DNA from: Azoarcus sp031556475
Lineage (GTDB): Bacteria; Pseudomonadota; Gammaproteobacteria; Burkholderiales; Rhodocyclaceae
Length of the DNA stretch: 64,000 bases
Assembly: GCA_031556475.1 (NCBI GenBank)
Contig: JAVBSY010000008.1
Coordinates: 62,001 to 126,000, forward strand
Direction: 5' to 3'
Below are positions 8,733-17,800 of this stretch, in pieces. Positions within the stretch are counted from its first letter, which is position 1. Every line of letters begins with the position of its first letter. The notes below the pieces were generated by a model that worked only from the letters and a program-made list of their open reading frames with translations, did not search any database and was not told the origin of the DNA. Position numbers and translations under genes: made by a program.

Positions 8733-9722
8733 ATGACGACTTCAACGCTCAAGAAACCTAAAGCTGCTCCACCGACACCGAAGTTCGATCCAGACAAGGC
8801 TCGTATCCAATTGGCCGAATTTCTCGACGCCGGAAAGGACGTGCCGATGGGGCACGACCTCTACATGACGTACATGGCATTCATGGCATGGGAGGATGCG
8901 CAGGATCGGAAGAAAACCGACTACGCGGCCAAGCAGGGAGCGGATCGGGGCGTGACGCGCGAGGAAGCGCACGCGATCTTCGCGGTCGGTGCGCTGGACT
9001 CGGACGAGGACTACATGCTGCTGCATACGCGGCAGGCACTACGGCTTTTTGTCGGCCGGGATCGTGACCCGGACGGCAAGGTGCCGCGCATTCCCGGAGC
9101 AAAGAATATTGGCGCTGCCCTGCGGGCGTGCTGGCTGCTGTCCGGTACGGACAACCCATACGCGGACTGGATGCTGCTGCTGACCGAGTACGAGATCGAC
9201 GATCTGCGCCAAAAAATCCAGGCTGCATCGACGGAAGGAAAGGCGCGTCTGGAGCGCCTGGCGGAATCCGGTCTGCATGTATCAGTTCTGCGCTCCCGCG
9301 ATCCAGCCCGTCAGACGCTGGGGTTCCGTTCGCCCTACGGGTTCATGGTGGTGCAACTGGTGCTCGATTTTGACTACATGGTCCGGGTGCATAAGACGCT
9401 ATCGAACCGGAATCTGATATCGGCCGAAGAGGAGCGGGCAAAGATCAACGGTTTGCTGCGGCCGGTCCGGAGCTTGTTCGACAGGGTGCTGCGCCTGCAA
9501 CGCCTACTTGCAGTACCAGCATACGCGGCGCTGACGCGGGAAATGATCCGGGAGCCCAAAGGCAAGCAAACCATCGAGACCGTGCAGCATTTGAGCGAAC
9601 TGTGGCCGGGCTTGCCGGAGGGGGTACTGAACCGGGAGACGATGCCGCGTCACGCGAAGCCGCTACGAATGGTGCCTGTGCGCGAACAGATCGAACAGGC
9701 GTCCAAAAAGGGGCTGTTGTGA
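8733..9722 (+). CDS. TIGR03761-family integrating conjugative element protein
   Basis: 329 residues behind a strong AAAGGAGG site. Recognisable blocks are FMAWEDAQDRKKTDYA (near residue 55), DSDEDYMLLHTRQALRLFVGR, NPYADWMLLLTEYEIDDLRQ and FRSPYGFMVVQLVLDFDYMV. These match the family found in PFGI-1/ICEclc-type elements beside the replication genes. No catalytic motif is evident and the protein appears soluble and mostly helical. The family is nearly always found in ICEs and its function is unknown. GTGGCA palindromes lie on both sides of the gene (8636, 8672 and 9873), suggesting a shared regulatory or replication locus. Confidence 0.85.
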   Translation: MTTSTLKKPKAAPPTPKFDPDKARIQLAEFLDAGKDVPMGHDLYMTYMAFMAWEDAQDRKKTDYAAKQGADRGVTREEAHAIFAVGALDSDEDYMLLHTRQALRLFVGRDRDPDGKVPRIPGAKNIGAALRACWLLSGTDNPYADWMLLLTEYEIDDLRQKIQAASTEGKARLERLAESGLHVSVLRSRDPARQTLGFRSPYGFMVVQLVLDFDYMVRVHKTLSNRNLISAEEERAKINGLLRPVRSLFDRVLRLQRLLAVPAYAALTREMIREPKGKQTIETVQHLSELWPGLPEGVLNRETMPRHAKPLRMVPVREQIEQASKKGLL

Positions 9723-9872
9723 TGCTTGTTCAAGCGGCTTTTCTATCTTGCTACCGATCGGTATCTGAAAGGGTTTTAAGGGTAAGGGCGGAAATTTTTC
9801 CGCCCGAGGGGTTGGGCCTGGATGGCTTGCGGCAGCGGACAAGGAGCTTGTGGGGCTGCGGCGGCGTTTGTC

Positions 9873-9895
9873 GGGTGGCAACCCCCTTGCCACCC
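9873..9895. repeat. GGGTGGCAA palindrome, copy 3
   Basis: GGGTGGCAA (9873-9881), CCCCC spacer, TTGCCACCC (9887-9895), perfect 9-bp arms. It has the same size, spacer and core as the copy at 8672 with compensating arm changes (AC/GT to AA/TT). That pattern indicates selection on pairing or on dyad symmetry. Confidence 0.75.
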
Positions 9896-9918
9896 TCCCC
9901 GGCTTTGAGGAGGCAGTG

Positions 9919-10212
9919 ATGAATTCATTGTGGCAAAGGAAAAGAAGCTATGTGCTTATTCCGATCGTGTTCTCCATTGTTTTGCTCGGCTTGAGTTTTT
10001 CGCTAGGGGTTCAGAGCGGAATTGCAATCAGTAATGACAAAAAACTGGTGGCATACGCCATGAACTTTTTGACTCCATCATTTATGGCGATGATCGGGAC
10101 GTTAATCGTTTCTGTGACGGTCTTCTTGCACCTCCATATCGAGTGCAAGTGCCCAATCAATACCAAAACTGAGGGGGAAGACGCGAGCGATAAGCGAAAT
10201 GGCGAGGACTGA
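9919..10212 (+). CDS. Small two-helix membrane protein
   Basis: 97 residues from the ATG at 9919, with GAGGAGG upstream. Two hydrophobic segments are visible: YVLIPIVFSIVLLGLSFSLG (residues about 11-30) and FMAMIGTLIVSVTVFLHL (about 56-73). A short polar tail follows, with ECKCPINTK. It overlaps the next gene by 14 bp. No family was recognised. Composition is less GC-rich than the preceding genes, continuing into the AT-rich gene at 10646. Confidence 0.6.
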   Translation: MNSLWQRKRSYVLIPIVFSIVLLGLSFSLGVQSGIAISNDKKLVAYAMNFLTPSFMAMIGTLIVSVTVFLHLHIECKCPINTKTEGEDASDKRNGED

Positions 10213-10636
10213 GGCAGCGGGCGGTGTGCTGGGGGCGTTTGTCCCAGAAGCGGGACCGGAGACTGTCCGGCGACGGGTGCGGACGTTTCGGCGCCGGTGG
10301 TTGGAAGTCGAGGCAGAAATGACGGAACTGGTGACGCTGACACAGGGCGTGCCGCAGCGTTTTCTGGTGCTCGATCTCCAACGGCGAAGCAACGGATCAC
10401 AAGCACTGCGCTGGCGCGATGGACGCGGCGTGATGCGCTCGCGTGCCGCAGTGGCGGAATTGATCTCGGCATTGCCCGAGCCATTACGCCGACGTTACGC
10501 GGAGTTGGATGCACATGCCGTCTGGTTGAATGCGGAGGCGCGAATTGTGCGCTATTGCATTGGCGTTTTTGATGATGTTTTGCAATACGACGAAGAGCAA
10601 ACCCATCAATTCAGTGCAGAACGCGCACAGCAATAG
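10199..10636 (+). CDS. Probable DUF3158-like ICE protein
   Basis: 145 residues, highly charged and soluble. The stretch QRFLVLDLQRRSNGSQALRW followed by RDGRG, a helical region ISALPEPLRRRYAEL and VWLNAEARIVRYCI resembles the layout of DUF3158 proteins. Those proteins follow the TIGR03761 gene in related elements. The assignment rests on this weak similarity plus position. Function is unknown. It starts inside the end of the preceding membrane-protein gene and ends 9 bp before the next. Confidence 0.45.
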   Translation: MARTEAAGGVLGAFVPEAGPETVRRRVRTFRRRWLEVEAEMTELVTLTQGVPQRFLVLDLQRRSNGSQALRWRDGRGVMRSRAAVAELISALPEPLRRRYAELDAHAVWLNAEARIVRYCIGVFDDVLQYDEEQTHQFSAERAQQ

Positions 10637-10645
10637 GATAAAAAA

Positions 10646-11200
10646 ATGGATATGAATAGCCAAAAAAGAATTTCTCTGATGAAAACGGTTAAGGCGGTTT
10701 TTGTAGCTTACGCTGTTATTGGATTTGTTTTTTCTTACTTCCTGGCCATATTTGTTTCACGCATTGGCTACGAAGACGTTATGTGGTGGTATCTCGTTTA
10801 CGCCATATTTTATTTTTCGTTTTGTGCCACAGTAATTATTACTGTAAATGGATTTTCATTTAAAGAAATTACTGCGATTGTGCTAATAACAATTTTTGTC
10901 AATTTTAAAATCGGGCTTCATATTTTTGATGTAGAACAAGAAAAAGATAGGGTAGTGACGAACGAAATGATAAAGGCCGATAGCGACTGCGTGAAGTCAT
11001 GGCTGACTCAACCCAAAAGAATAGGCGGCTATGACCCTTGGCCCCAGGAGGGCGCCATCTGGAAGGTGGGTGACTTAAAGAAGATGCGGCTCATATGCGC
11101 AAAAGATGCAATGGAAAAAGAACAGGCGGAAGAATTGAAGGCTCAGGTAGAAAAGCAAAGAAAAGATTTACTTGGTGCAGCGGCAAGCGATAACAAATGA
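10646..11200 (+). CDS. AT-rich multi-helix membrane protein
   Basis: 184 residues. Three predicted membrane helices occupy the first half: VFVAYAVIGFVFSYFLAIFV, YLVYAIFYFSFCATVIITV and ITAIVLITIFVNFKIGLHIF. A soluble C-terminal half ends in a Glu/Lys-rich coiled-coil-like stretch (KEQAEELKAQVEKQRKDL). Codon use is strongly AT-biased (many ATT, TTT and AAA) against neighbours near 60% GC, a sign of separate acquisition. No family was recognised and no function is assigned. The start at 10646 follows GGATAAAAAA, a weak site. Confidence 0.6.
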   Translation: MDMNSQKRISLMKTVKAVFVAYAVIGFVFSYFLAIFVSRIGYEDVMWWYLVYAIFYFSFCATVIITVNGFSFKEITAIVLITIFVNFKIGLHIFDVEQEKDRVVTNEMIKADSDCVKSWLTQPKRIGGYDPWPQEGAIWKVGDLKKMRLICAKDAMEKEQAEELKAQVEKQRKDLLGAAASDNK

Positions 11201-11256
11201 AGGCATAACAGGTAAATTCAAACGTGGTTTGAGGCAGATCGATTATGGAGAGCACG

Positions 11257-11505
11257 ATGGGAAAGGTAGTCCGGTTTTCCGGGAGTTGGGCCATGCCGGC
11301 CGGGGTGACGGTGATTCATGCGCAGCATGGACTGGTGAAGGTGCTCGAGGCGTGTGGCAATCGCCGCTTGATCGCACGCGAGCACTACAGCAGGTTGCAC
11401 GGCTTCGAGACAGTCGAGGAATGGGTTGGATTGGATGCGCTGTCGCCGCTGGGCGTATGCACCCATGCCGCCGAGCGTGCCGAGATTGTTCGTTTTCCTG
11501 GATGA
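11257..11505 (+). CDS. Small unknown protein with a PAGVTV motif
   Basis: 82 residues from the ATG at 11257 (GGAGAG seven bases upstream); an in-frame ATG at 11245 is an alternative. Sequence includes SWAMPAGVTVIHAQHGLVKV, then LIAREHYSRLHGFETVEEW. The PAGVTV turn recurs in the small gene at 14378 (PPGVTV), so the two may belong to one family of short element proteins. No domain was recognised. It lies between the AT-rich membrane gene and traT, on the same strand. Confidence 0.5.
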   Translation: MGKVVRFSGSWAMPAGVTVIHAQHGLVKVLEACGNRRLIAREHYSRLHGFETVEEWVGLDALSPLGVCTHAAERAEIVRFPG

Positions 11506-11588
11506 ACGGGCATATCGCAAAAGCAGGACGTTTCGATGACCAGGTTGCGGCGGAAAGCCGCTATTTCAAAGATGAGGGAGGAAAAGAA

Positions 11589-12344
11589 ATGAATATGAAT
11601 GGAATGATTTTTTCCCGCGTAGCAACGCTCGTATTAGCGGTGGGACTGCTCGGCGTCGGTGGTTGCGCAGCGACCCATGTGGCGATCGCCAAGCGCGACC
11701 TGGACGTGCAGACGAAAATGTCGGCAACGGTCTTTCTCGATCCGGTCGCGCCCGAGCGGCGGACGGTGTTCGTGCAAGTACGCAATACCAGCGACCGACC
11801 CGATTTCGATCTCCAGCGCCCGATCACCGAGGCAGTTACCGCGAAGGGCTATACCGTGGTGGAGGATGCCACGGCAGCGACCTACGTTCTGCAGGCAAAT
11901 GTGCTCCAGGTCGGCAAGAACGCGCCGACTGCGGCCGAGGCCGCGCTACACCAAGGCTATGGTGGCCTGGGTGCAATCGTGATGGGCACAGGTGCAGCCT
12001 ATGCACTGTCGGGATCCGGCCGTGGAATCGCTGGCGCCGGGGTGCTGGGCGGTGTGGCCGATCTTGTGGCCGGTGCGGCGGTGAAGGATGTGTATTACTC
12101 AGTCATTGCCGACATTCAGATCAAAGAGCGCAACGCTGCCGGCAAAACCAGCGGAATGACCGCGCAATCGACGCTCAAACAGGGCACGGCCAGCGAGATC
12201 CAGGTGAGCTACGACGAGACGGTCGACTGGCGGGCCTACCAGACCCGGGTCGTGTCGACGGCGAACAAGATGAACCTGGAATTCGATGAAGCGGCGCCGG
12301 CCTTGCAGAAGGGGCTGACGCAATCGATCTCCGGATTGTTTTGA
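11589..12344 (+). CDS. traT: TraT surface-exclusion / complement-resistance lipoprotein
   Basis: 251 residues. A signal peptide with the lipobox LGVGGC gives an outer-membrane lipoprotein. Diagnostic TraT blocks follow: DVQTKMSATVFLDPVAPERR, then VFVQVRNTSDRPDFDLQ, ITEAVTAKGYTVVEDATAAT and VLQANVLQVGKN. The glycine-rich centre is present, and the C-terminal YQTRVVSTANKMNLEFDEA completes the pattern. TraT blocks redundant mating between cells that carry the same element, and in F-like plasmids also confers serum resistance. It lies about 30 kb from the tra operon on the opposite strand rather than next to traS/traD. The start follows GAGGGAGGAAAAGAA. A full-length copy. Confidence 0.9.
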   Translation: MNMNGMIFSRVATLVLAVGLLGVGGCAATHVAIAKRDLDVQTKMSATVFLDPVAPERRTVFVQVRNTSDRPDFDLQRPITEAVTAKGYTVVEDATAATYVLQANVLQVGKNAPTAAEAALHQGYGGLGAIVMGTGAAYALSGSGRGIAGAGVLGGVADLVAGAAVKDVYYSVIADIQIKERNAAGKTSGMTAQSTLKQGTASEIQVSYDETVDWRAYQTRVVSTANKMNLEFDEAAPALQKGLTQSISGLF

Positions 12345-12386
12345 AAATGGATCGGGGCATGTCTTCGCTCGACCTGACAGTGATCG

Positions 12387-12866
12387 ATGACGGTAATGGC
12401 AATGATCCGGCTTTTTCGTAAACGCCCATACAGCGAGATCGAGCCTGCAATCAGGCCGGTGGTGGACAGCCTGAATGGCATCGATGGGGTATCCACCGTG
12501 GCCTCATGCCAGGGACATTTCTTCGGAGGGGCGCCTTACGTCTATTTCAATGCGCCAGTGCAAACAGCCGCTTTCATTGAACAGGCGTTACGGGAGGCCG
12601 CGATGTATGACCGGCCTGTCTTCTGGACAGGGTGGGTCGTAAATGGGTGGTTCAACGGAAATTACGAACTGACCTTCCGCCTGCATTCTCCTGCGCATGA
12701 CAGCCTTTTCGGCACTCTGCTGCGAGCTTTCTGGGTGTTCGTGATGCGCAGGAGAAGGCTGAATTCTGATCTATTGGCGCTGGCTGCTTTTTTGCGGGAA
12801 CAGGCCCTATTTTTGAATACCGGAAAACCAACCCTGCCTGATGGTTGCATCCGGGTTATCAAATGA
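12387..12866 (+). CDS. Unknown protein with a Ser-Cys-Gln-Gly-His motif
   Basis: 159 residues. The notable feature is VSTVASCQGHFFGGAPYVYF (residues about 35-54), an S-C-x-G-H loop followed by a beta strand, with a predicted alpha/beta fold around it. The cysteine and histidine could form a metal or catalytic site, but no named family was recognised. The C-terminal part has an aromatic segment (LLRAFWVFVMRRRRLNSDLL) that could be amphipathic. It overlaps the next gene by 4 bp (ATGA), so the product probably works with the small proteins downstream. Confidence 0.55.
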   Translation: MTVMAMIRLFRKRPYSEIEPAIRPVVDSLNGIDGVSTVASCQGHFFGGAPYVYFNAPVQTAAFIEQALREAAMYDRPVFWTGWVVNGWFNGNYELTFRLHSPAHDSLFGTLLRAFWVFVMRRRRLNSDLLALAAFLREQALFLNTGKPTLPDGCIRVIK

Positions 12867-13171
12867 CATTGGAGAGGCCAGTACATATGCTGCCAAAAAC
12901 AATCCAGATCCTCGACATGAACGCGGTGGCGGAACGCGCATTGCAGGAAACCCTCTCGCGTTTCGATGTGGCAATGAAAGAACCGCTACCCGAGTTGCCG
13001 ACGCGCTTTCCGATACAGGTCGGAAAGCAGACACGGGTTTTCCTCGAGTACCACGCACAAGCCCTTAGAACCTCCATAGCTGCCCTTGCGGGTTCGATCC
13101 TCGACCGGGTTGTCGAGGAAACGCTTCGAAACAACGGCACCGAATGCCAGCCAAAGAGGAACCTGTCATGA
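12863..13171 (+). CDS. Small helical unknown protein
   Basis: 102 residues from an ATG overlapping the previous stop; MLPKTIQILDMNAVAERALQ begins at an internal ATG (12887) that is also plausible. Mostly helical, including RVFLEYHAQALRTSIAALAG and ILDRVVEETLRNNGTE. No recognised domain. It is part of a run of short genes linked by 4-bp overlaps from 12387 to 13419. Confidence 0.5.
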   Translation: MTLERPVHMLPKTIQILDMNAVAERALQETLSRFDVAMKEPLPELPTRFPIQVGKQTRVFLEYHAQALRTSIAALAGSILDRVVEETLRNNGTECQPKRNLS

Positions 13172-13419
13172 CCGAACCGAAGCCCCCCTTCCGTGAGCCG
13201 GGCGAGCCGCTTGGTGTGGATGCCCGTCCCTTTCCGTTCGTGTCCTATGGTGTGCCAATGGTTGCCACCAGGACGGAACTGAGCGATCTGACTGACAAAC
13301 CCTCCTTCGCTAAAGTCGTACTCCTCAATTGCACCACGACCATCCCGATGAAGTTCGACCTCCACGACGGAGAGATTGGCAATACCGTCGTGATCGGTCC
13401 CTCAAGCAAAGGGGGTTGA
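13168..13419 (+). CDS. Small unknown protein
   Basis: 83 residues, starting MTEPKPPFREPGEPLGVDAR at the ATG that overlaps the previous stop. It is predicted beta-rich in its second half (FAKVVLLNCTTTIPMKFDLH). No family was recognised. It ends 7 bp before the Gp37/Gp68 gene, in the same transcription unit. Confidence 0.5.
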   Translation: MTEPKPPFREPGEPLGVDARPFPFVSYGVPMVATRTELSDLTDKPSFAKVVLLNCTTTIPMKFDLHDGEIGNTVVIGPSSKGG

Positions 13420-13426
13420 AAATAAT

Positions 13427-14179
13427 ATGGCCGAAGAAACGGGAATTTCCTGGACGGACAGCACGTTCAACCCTTGGTGGGGTTGCACGAAGGTCGGCCC
13501 CGAGTGCAAACATTGCTACGCGGAGGCGCTTGATCGCCGCACCGGAGGTACGTATTGGGGGATAGGTTCGACACCACGGATGATGTCGGCCAACAACTGG
13601 CGGAAGCCACGCGTCTGGAACCGTGACCACGAAGCGTTCGCTGCGCTCAACGGTGGGCGCCGCCGCCGGGTCTTTCCAGGTTCGATGTGCGATGTATTCG
13701 ACAAGAACGCACCGGAAGGCCAGCGGGAGCGGCTGTGGAGCCTGATCCGCGAAACGCCGATGCTCGATTGGCAATTACTGACGAAGCGGGCGCCGAACAT
13801 CAAACGGATGCTGCCCGCAGATTGGGGCGAAGGCTACGCCAACGCTTGGCTCGGTGTATCGGTCGGCGACCGAAAGCATGGCGTGGCGCGAATTGCCCAC
13901 CTTCGCGCGATACCAGCGCGGGTGCGATTCCTGTCGGTAGAACCCTTGATCGAGGATCTCGGCGTCCTCGATTTGACCGGAATCGGCTGGGTGATCGTCG
14001 GTGGCGAGTCGGGCTTGCATGCACGTCTGCTCAAACCGGAATGGGTGCTATCGATCAAGCGCCAATGCGACGAGCAAGGCGTACCGTTCTTCTTCAAGCA
14101 GTGGGGAGGACGGCGAGCGAATGCGAATGGATGCTTGCTCGATGGCGTGGAAATCAAGCAGTGGCCACGAGCAGCATGA
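13427..14179 (+). CDS. Phage Gp37/Gp68 family protein (DUF5131)
   Basis: 250 residues, full length for the family. The N-terminus EETGISWTDSTFNPWWGCTK leads into a cysteine cluster with CTKVGPECKHCYAE, a C-x6-C-x2-C pattern reminiscent of radical-SAM iron-sulfur sites. Later conserved blocks are VFPGSMCDVFDKNAP, WQLLTKRAPNI, RFLSVEPLIEDL, WVIVGGESGLHAR and PFFFKQWGG. Members occur in phages and mobile elements; a radical-SAM-type activity is suspected from the cysteines, but the substrate is unknown. It ends in a 4-bp overlap with a small membrane gene. Confidence 0.85.
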   Translation: MAEETGISWTDSTFNPWWGCTKVGPECKHCYAEALDRRTGGTYWGIGSTPRMMSANNWRKPRVWNRDHEAFAALNGGRRRRVFPGSMCDVFDKNAPEGQRERLWSLIRETPMLDWQLLTKRAPNIKRMLPADWGEGYANAWLGVSVGDRKHGVARIAHLRAIPARVRFLSVEPLIEDLGVLDLTGIGWVIVGGESGLHARLLKPEWVLSIKRQCDEQGVPFFFKQWGGRRANANGCLLDGVEIKQWPRAA

Positions 14180-14331
14180 GCACGCCAAAAATTTGGTCCT
14201 TCCTGGTCGTTTTGGGAATCATGTTGGCTTTGGGATGCCTGGAATTGCTGGGCGTGCCTGTCAAAGAACTGGCTCAGGAGACCGTTGTGGCGGTGATCAA
14301 TTCGGTTGTGTCGGTCATCGTTCCCCGATGA
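14176..14331 (+). CDS. 51-residue single-helix membrane protein
   Basis: The ATG overlaps the Gp37/Gp68 stop (ATGA). Begins MSTPKIWSFLVVLGIMLALG and continues as one membrane helix, with a second hydrophobic stretch at VVAVINSVVSVIV. No family. It is the first of a chain of very short coupled reading frames reaching 14734. Confidence 0.5.
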   Translation: MSTPKIWSFLVVLGIMLALGCLELLGVPVKELAQETVVAVINSVVSVIVPR

Positions 14332-14378
14332 AGAAAACAACCGAAGAGATGGCGAATTTGTTTCGAGGAAACGTGTGA
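14328..14378 (+). CDS. 16-residue micro-ORF in a coupled chain
   Basis: ATG AAG AAA ... GTG TGA encodes MKKTTEEMANLFRGNV. Its start overlaps the previous stop (ATGA) and its stop overlaps the next start (TGATG). It could act only as a coupling leader. Expression is inferred from the overlaps alone. Confidence 0.3.
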   Translation: MKKTTEEMANLFRGNV

Positions 14379-14552
14379 TGGGATACCCATACGATATTGG
14401 CGAGCACGACGTTCCGCCAGGGGTGACGGTCTGCTACGTGAAGGGGGCATATCGTGCACGATGGCCTGCACATCGACCAGGCCGAGGCGCTGACCGATGG
14501 CCTGAATGAAGAGCACGCGATTTGCGGAGACGCCGAGGACGAGGATGAATGA
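14378..14552 (+). pseudogene. Small PPGVTV protein, apparently frameshifted at a G5 run
   Basis: The first frame reads MGYPYDIGEHDVPPGVTVCY, then VKG, then an implausible Arg/Pro-rich tail ending at 14509. Dropping one G from the run at 14443-14447 restores a coherent 57-residue acidic protein ending HIDQAEALTDGLNEEHAICG and DAEDEDE, with its stop overlapping the ATG at 14549. Either this is a +1 frameshift mutation or sequencing error, or the second half is translated separately from the GTG after AAGGGGG. It resembles the gene at 11257 through the P-x-GVTV motif. Confidence 0.4.
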
Positions 14553-14734
14553 TGAGCAGCATGGATATTGCAATGGACAAGCTTCCCGTCCTGGTCACCT
14601 ACTGCTCGACCAAAGAGTTGCGCGAGAAATCCTCAGCATTCAATCTGCTGTTGCACTTTAGACTTAAAACTGCCATTAAAACTACCATTAAAATCTACAA
14701 AACATTCAGGACAGGCCTGTCAGGGATTCGTTAA
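14549..14734 (+). CDS. Possible 61-residue protein
   Basis: Begins MMSSMDIAMDKLPVLVTYCS at an ATG overlapping the preceding stop. The second half is encoded by 12-bp tandem repeats, so the C-terminus (TAIKTTIKIYK) may not be functional. No family was recognised. Support is only the overlap and the reasonable first 35 residues. Confidence 0.3.
   Translation: MMSSMDIAMDKLPVLVTYCSTKELREKSSAFNLLLHFRLKTAIKTTIKIYKTFRTGLSGIR
14665..14700. repeat. 12-bp tandem repeats upstream of the rhs gene
   Basis: TAAAACTGCCAT, TAAAACTACCAT and TAAAATCTACAA follow one another without gaps about 135 bp before the rhs start codon. They are AT-rich and in phase with the helix (three turns or so), so they could bind a regulator. 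Confidence 0.55.
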
Positions 14735-14833
14735 CCTACGGCAGCAACTGATTTCTCCTGCCGACCGTTCATTATCAAATCAAGCGATTGCCACGACGCG
14801 GATCCGTAACACCAATAAAAATGGAGGAGCACC

Positions 14834-17800
14834 ATGGCACAGGTTCATTTGCATCGTTACCTGCTAGGGGCAAAAAAAAGCCTTTCCCTGTATCCCGTCA
14901 CGATGGCGCGAAATGTGACGAAGAAGAAAAATCATGCCCAAGGTTCCGTGTTGACGCTTGGACTGGCGGCATTCCTGCTGTTGACGACGACGTTATTGCA
15001 GGCGCAGACCTGCATGGAAGACGGCGGACAGCAGATCTGTTCGCTGCCGGCGGTGACTTACAACCTGTGTGATTATGTGCCAAGCACCTCTTGTTCCGAT
15101 GCCATCGCATGGTGCAAAGCGCGTGGCGGCGCCTGGGTTGCCCAGTATGGATGTAATGGCCCGCCCCCTCATTGCGAAGGCGATCACCCTTTAACCGATA
15201 GCAATCTGGCTGAGGTGGCGGAAAACTTTTACGTTTACAAACAGATATCTGTTTGCCCGTATATCAAAACCGACACTGGCTGGGGCGCAACCTGGGAGGA
15301 TGGGCGTATCTGCCATAGCGTCGGCCCGAAATTTGTCGATGGCGTCGAAGTCCAGAACGGACGCATCTTCGAGTTCCACAGCATGACCCGAGACCTGGAC
15401 GGCAATTGCACGCTCCCGTACATCGATCCACCGTCCAGAATGATCGGTCGCCTTGATCGGCGCACCTGCCCTGCCGGCTACCGCGCGATCCTGTCCGGCA
15501 ATACCACGGTGGCCTGCTACCGGGAAAATGACCAAACCTGTCCCATCGGAAATCCGGTGCGACCGGGCCAGGGCGGCAAGGTACTGACAGAAACCGACAT
15601 TCACATGGCCGGTTCGCCACTGAGTTTCACACGGCATTACGACAGCCATGGCTTTTTCTCGGTAGGCGGCAGCAACGACAGATCACGCCCCCTGCTCGGC
15701 CCGAACTGGCGTACCACCTACGAGCGGCAGGTATTCGCAGTGGAAGGATCGGCATACGTCAGTGCCATCGCCTGGAGACAGGACGGATCCTTGAAGTATT
15801 TCGACGCCAATGGAACGGAACGCCAGCACGACCGCTGGGCGCGCGAGACACTGGTGCGCGACGGTACAGGATGGCGTTACACGACCCGTGAGGATGCAGT
15901 GGAACGATACGACGCGGACGGCAGGTTGCAGTCGATCACCGGCCGCGACGGCCGCACGCAGACGCTGGAATACGATCCGACAACACGGAAACTCGCTCGG
16001 GTTCGCGATGAAAGCGGGCGTTGGCTAATCTTCGAATATGATTTCGATTCGCTCGTGGCGGTACGCGACTCCTCCGGCGCGGCCGTGTTCTACGAACACA
16101 ACAGCAATGATGATCTGGTCGGAGTCCGTCCGGAATCCTCCACCGTGGCACGCAAATACGCCTATGCGGGCACGTTTCACCTGCTGACTCGGATCTGGGA
16201 CGAGAATGGCAACGATTACGCCGCCTACACTTACGACGGCAACCGCGTCACGGCTACGGTACACGCTCCGCAATTGGCCGGCGGCACGATCGAAAAGACT
16301 ACGTATACATACGCCTATAGCGGCGACATGACTACGGTCGTCACGCCGTTGGGGCAGACATTGCGCTACCGGACTGTGGTAACCGGCGATGGAGCGCGGC
16401 GGCTAGTCTCGGTAGACGCCCCATGCGCATCCTGCGGAGTGGCAGCGAAGCAATACGAATACGATGCCAACGGATATCTGAGCGCAACTACTGACTTCAA
16501 CGGCCGCCGGACAGAGTATGTCTACAACGCCCGCGGCCTGGAAATTGCGCGGATCGAAGCTGCGAACGACACTTCGGCGACATCGGCCAAACGTACGATC
16601 CAGACTGATTGGCATCCGACGTTCCGGGTGCCAGTGGAACGGCGCATCGTCAATGCTTCCGGGGTACTGGAAACAAAAACGCAATGGGCCTACAACGCAC
16701 ACGGCCAGACGCTGGCGCATTGTGAGATCAATCCGGCCGACCCGGCGGCCCTGGCCTATAGTTGCAGTGCCACGATGTCGCCGCCAACCGCAGTCCGGCG
16801 TTGGACCTATCGCTATTGCGAAGCGACGGACATTGCCGCCGGCACCTGCCCGCTGCCCGGCCTATTGCTGTCGGCCGATGGTCCGCGCACGTCTGTGGAA
16901 CCCGGTATGAACGGTGTGAACGACGTAACGACGTATACCTACCGCCAGAACAGTGATAGCGGTTGCGACAACGGCGGTGCCTGTGCCTATCGCAGGGGCG
17001 ATTTGTGGAAAGTGACCAACGGACTTGGACAGGCAACCGAGGCCTTGCAACTAGATGGTGCCGGACGGATAACGAGCCAGCGCGATGTCAACGGCACGCT
17101 GACGGATTACGTTTACCACCCGCGCGGCTGGCTGACAGAACGTATCGTGCGTGTAAACTCGAACGGCACCCCTCATGCCGGCGACGCTGTGACACGGATC
17201 GAATACGATGCCATCGGTCAAGTCAGGAAATTGACCGCACCGGATGGCGACTGGTTGGCCTACTCCTACGATGCCGCGCACCGGCTGACAAAGGTCACGG
17301 ACGCCCTCGGAAACAGTATCGACTACTGCCCCGGCGGTTTGGGCAGTACCGACTGCCTCGATGCGGCCGGTAACCGCAAAATCGAGACAATCAGCGACCC
17401 CAGCGGCGTGCTGCGCTACCGCCTGCGTCGCGCCTTCAACCAACTCGGCCAACTGATTCAGGTACTCAATGCCCAGGACCAGATCGTGCGGACGCACGCT
17501 TACGACGACAACAGCAATCTGATTCGCATTGTCGACGGCCTGGATTTCGTTACCGAGCAGTATTACGATCCGCTCAACCGTCTGGTTCGTATTCTTCAGA
17601 ACGCGGGGGGTATCGACCCGGCCACGACCAATACGGAAACCCGTTTCGTTTACGACAGTCGCGACAATCTGCGTCAAGTCATAGATCCGGATGGGCTGAG
17701 CACGAATTACACCTACAACGGCCTGAATCAGCTTACGACCCTAACCAGCCCCGATACCGGCAACGCCGGTTACATCATGGATGCAGCCGGCAACTGGGTC

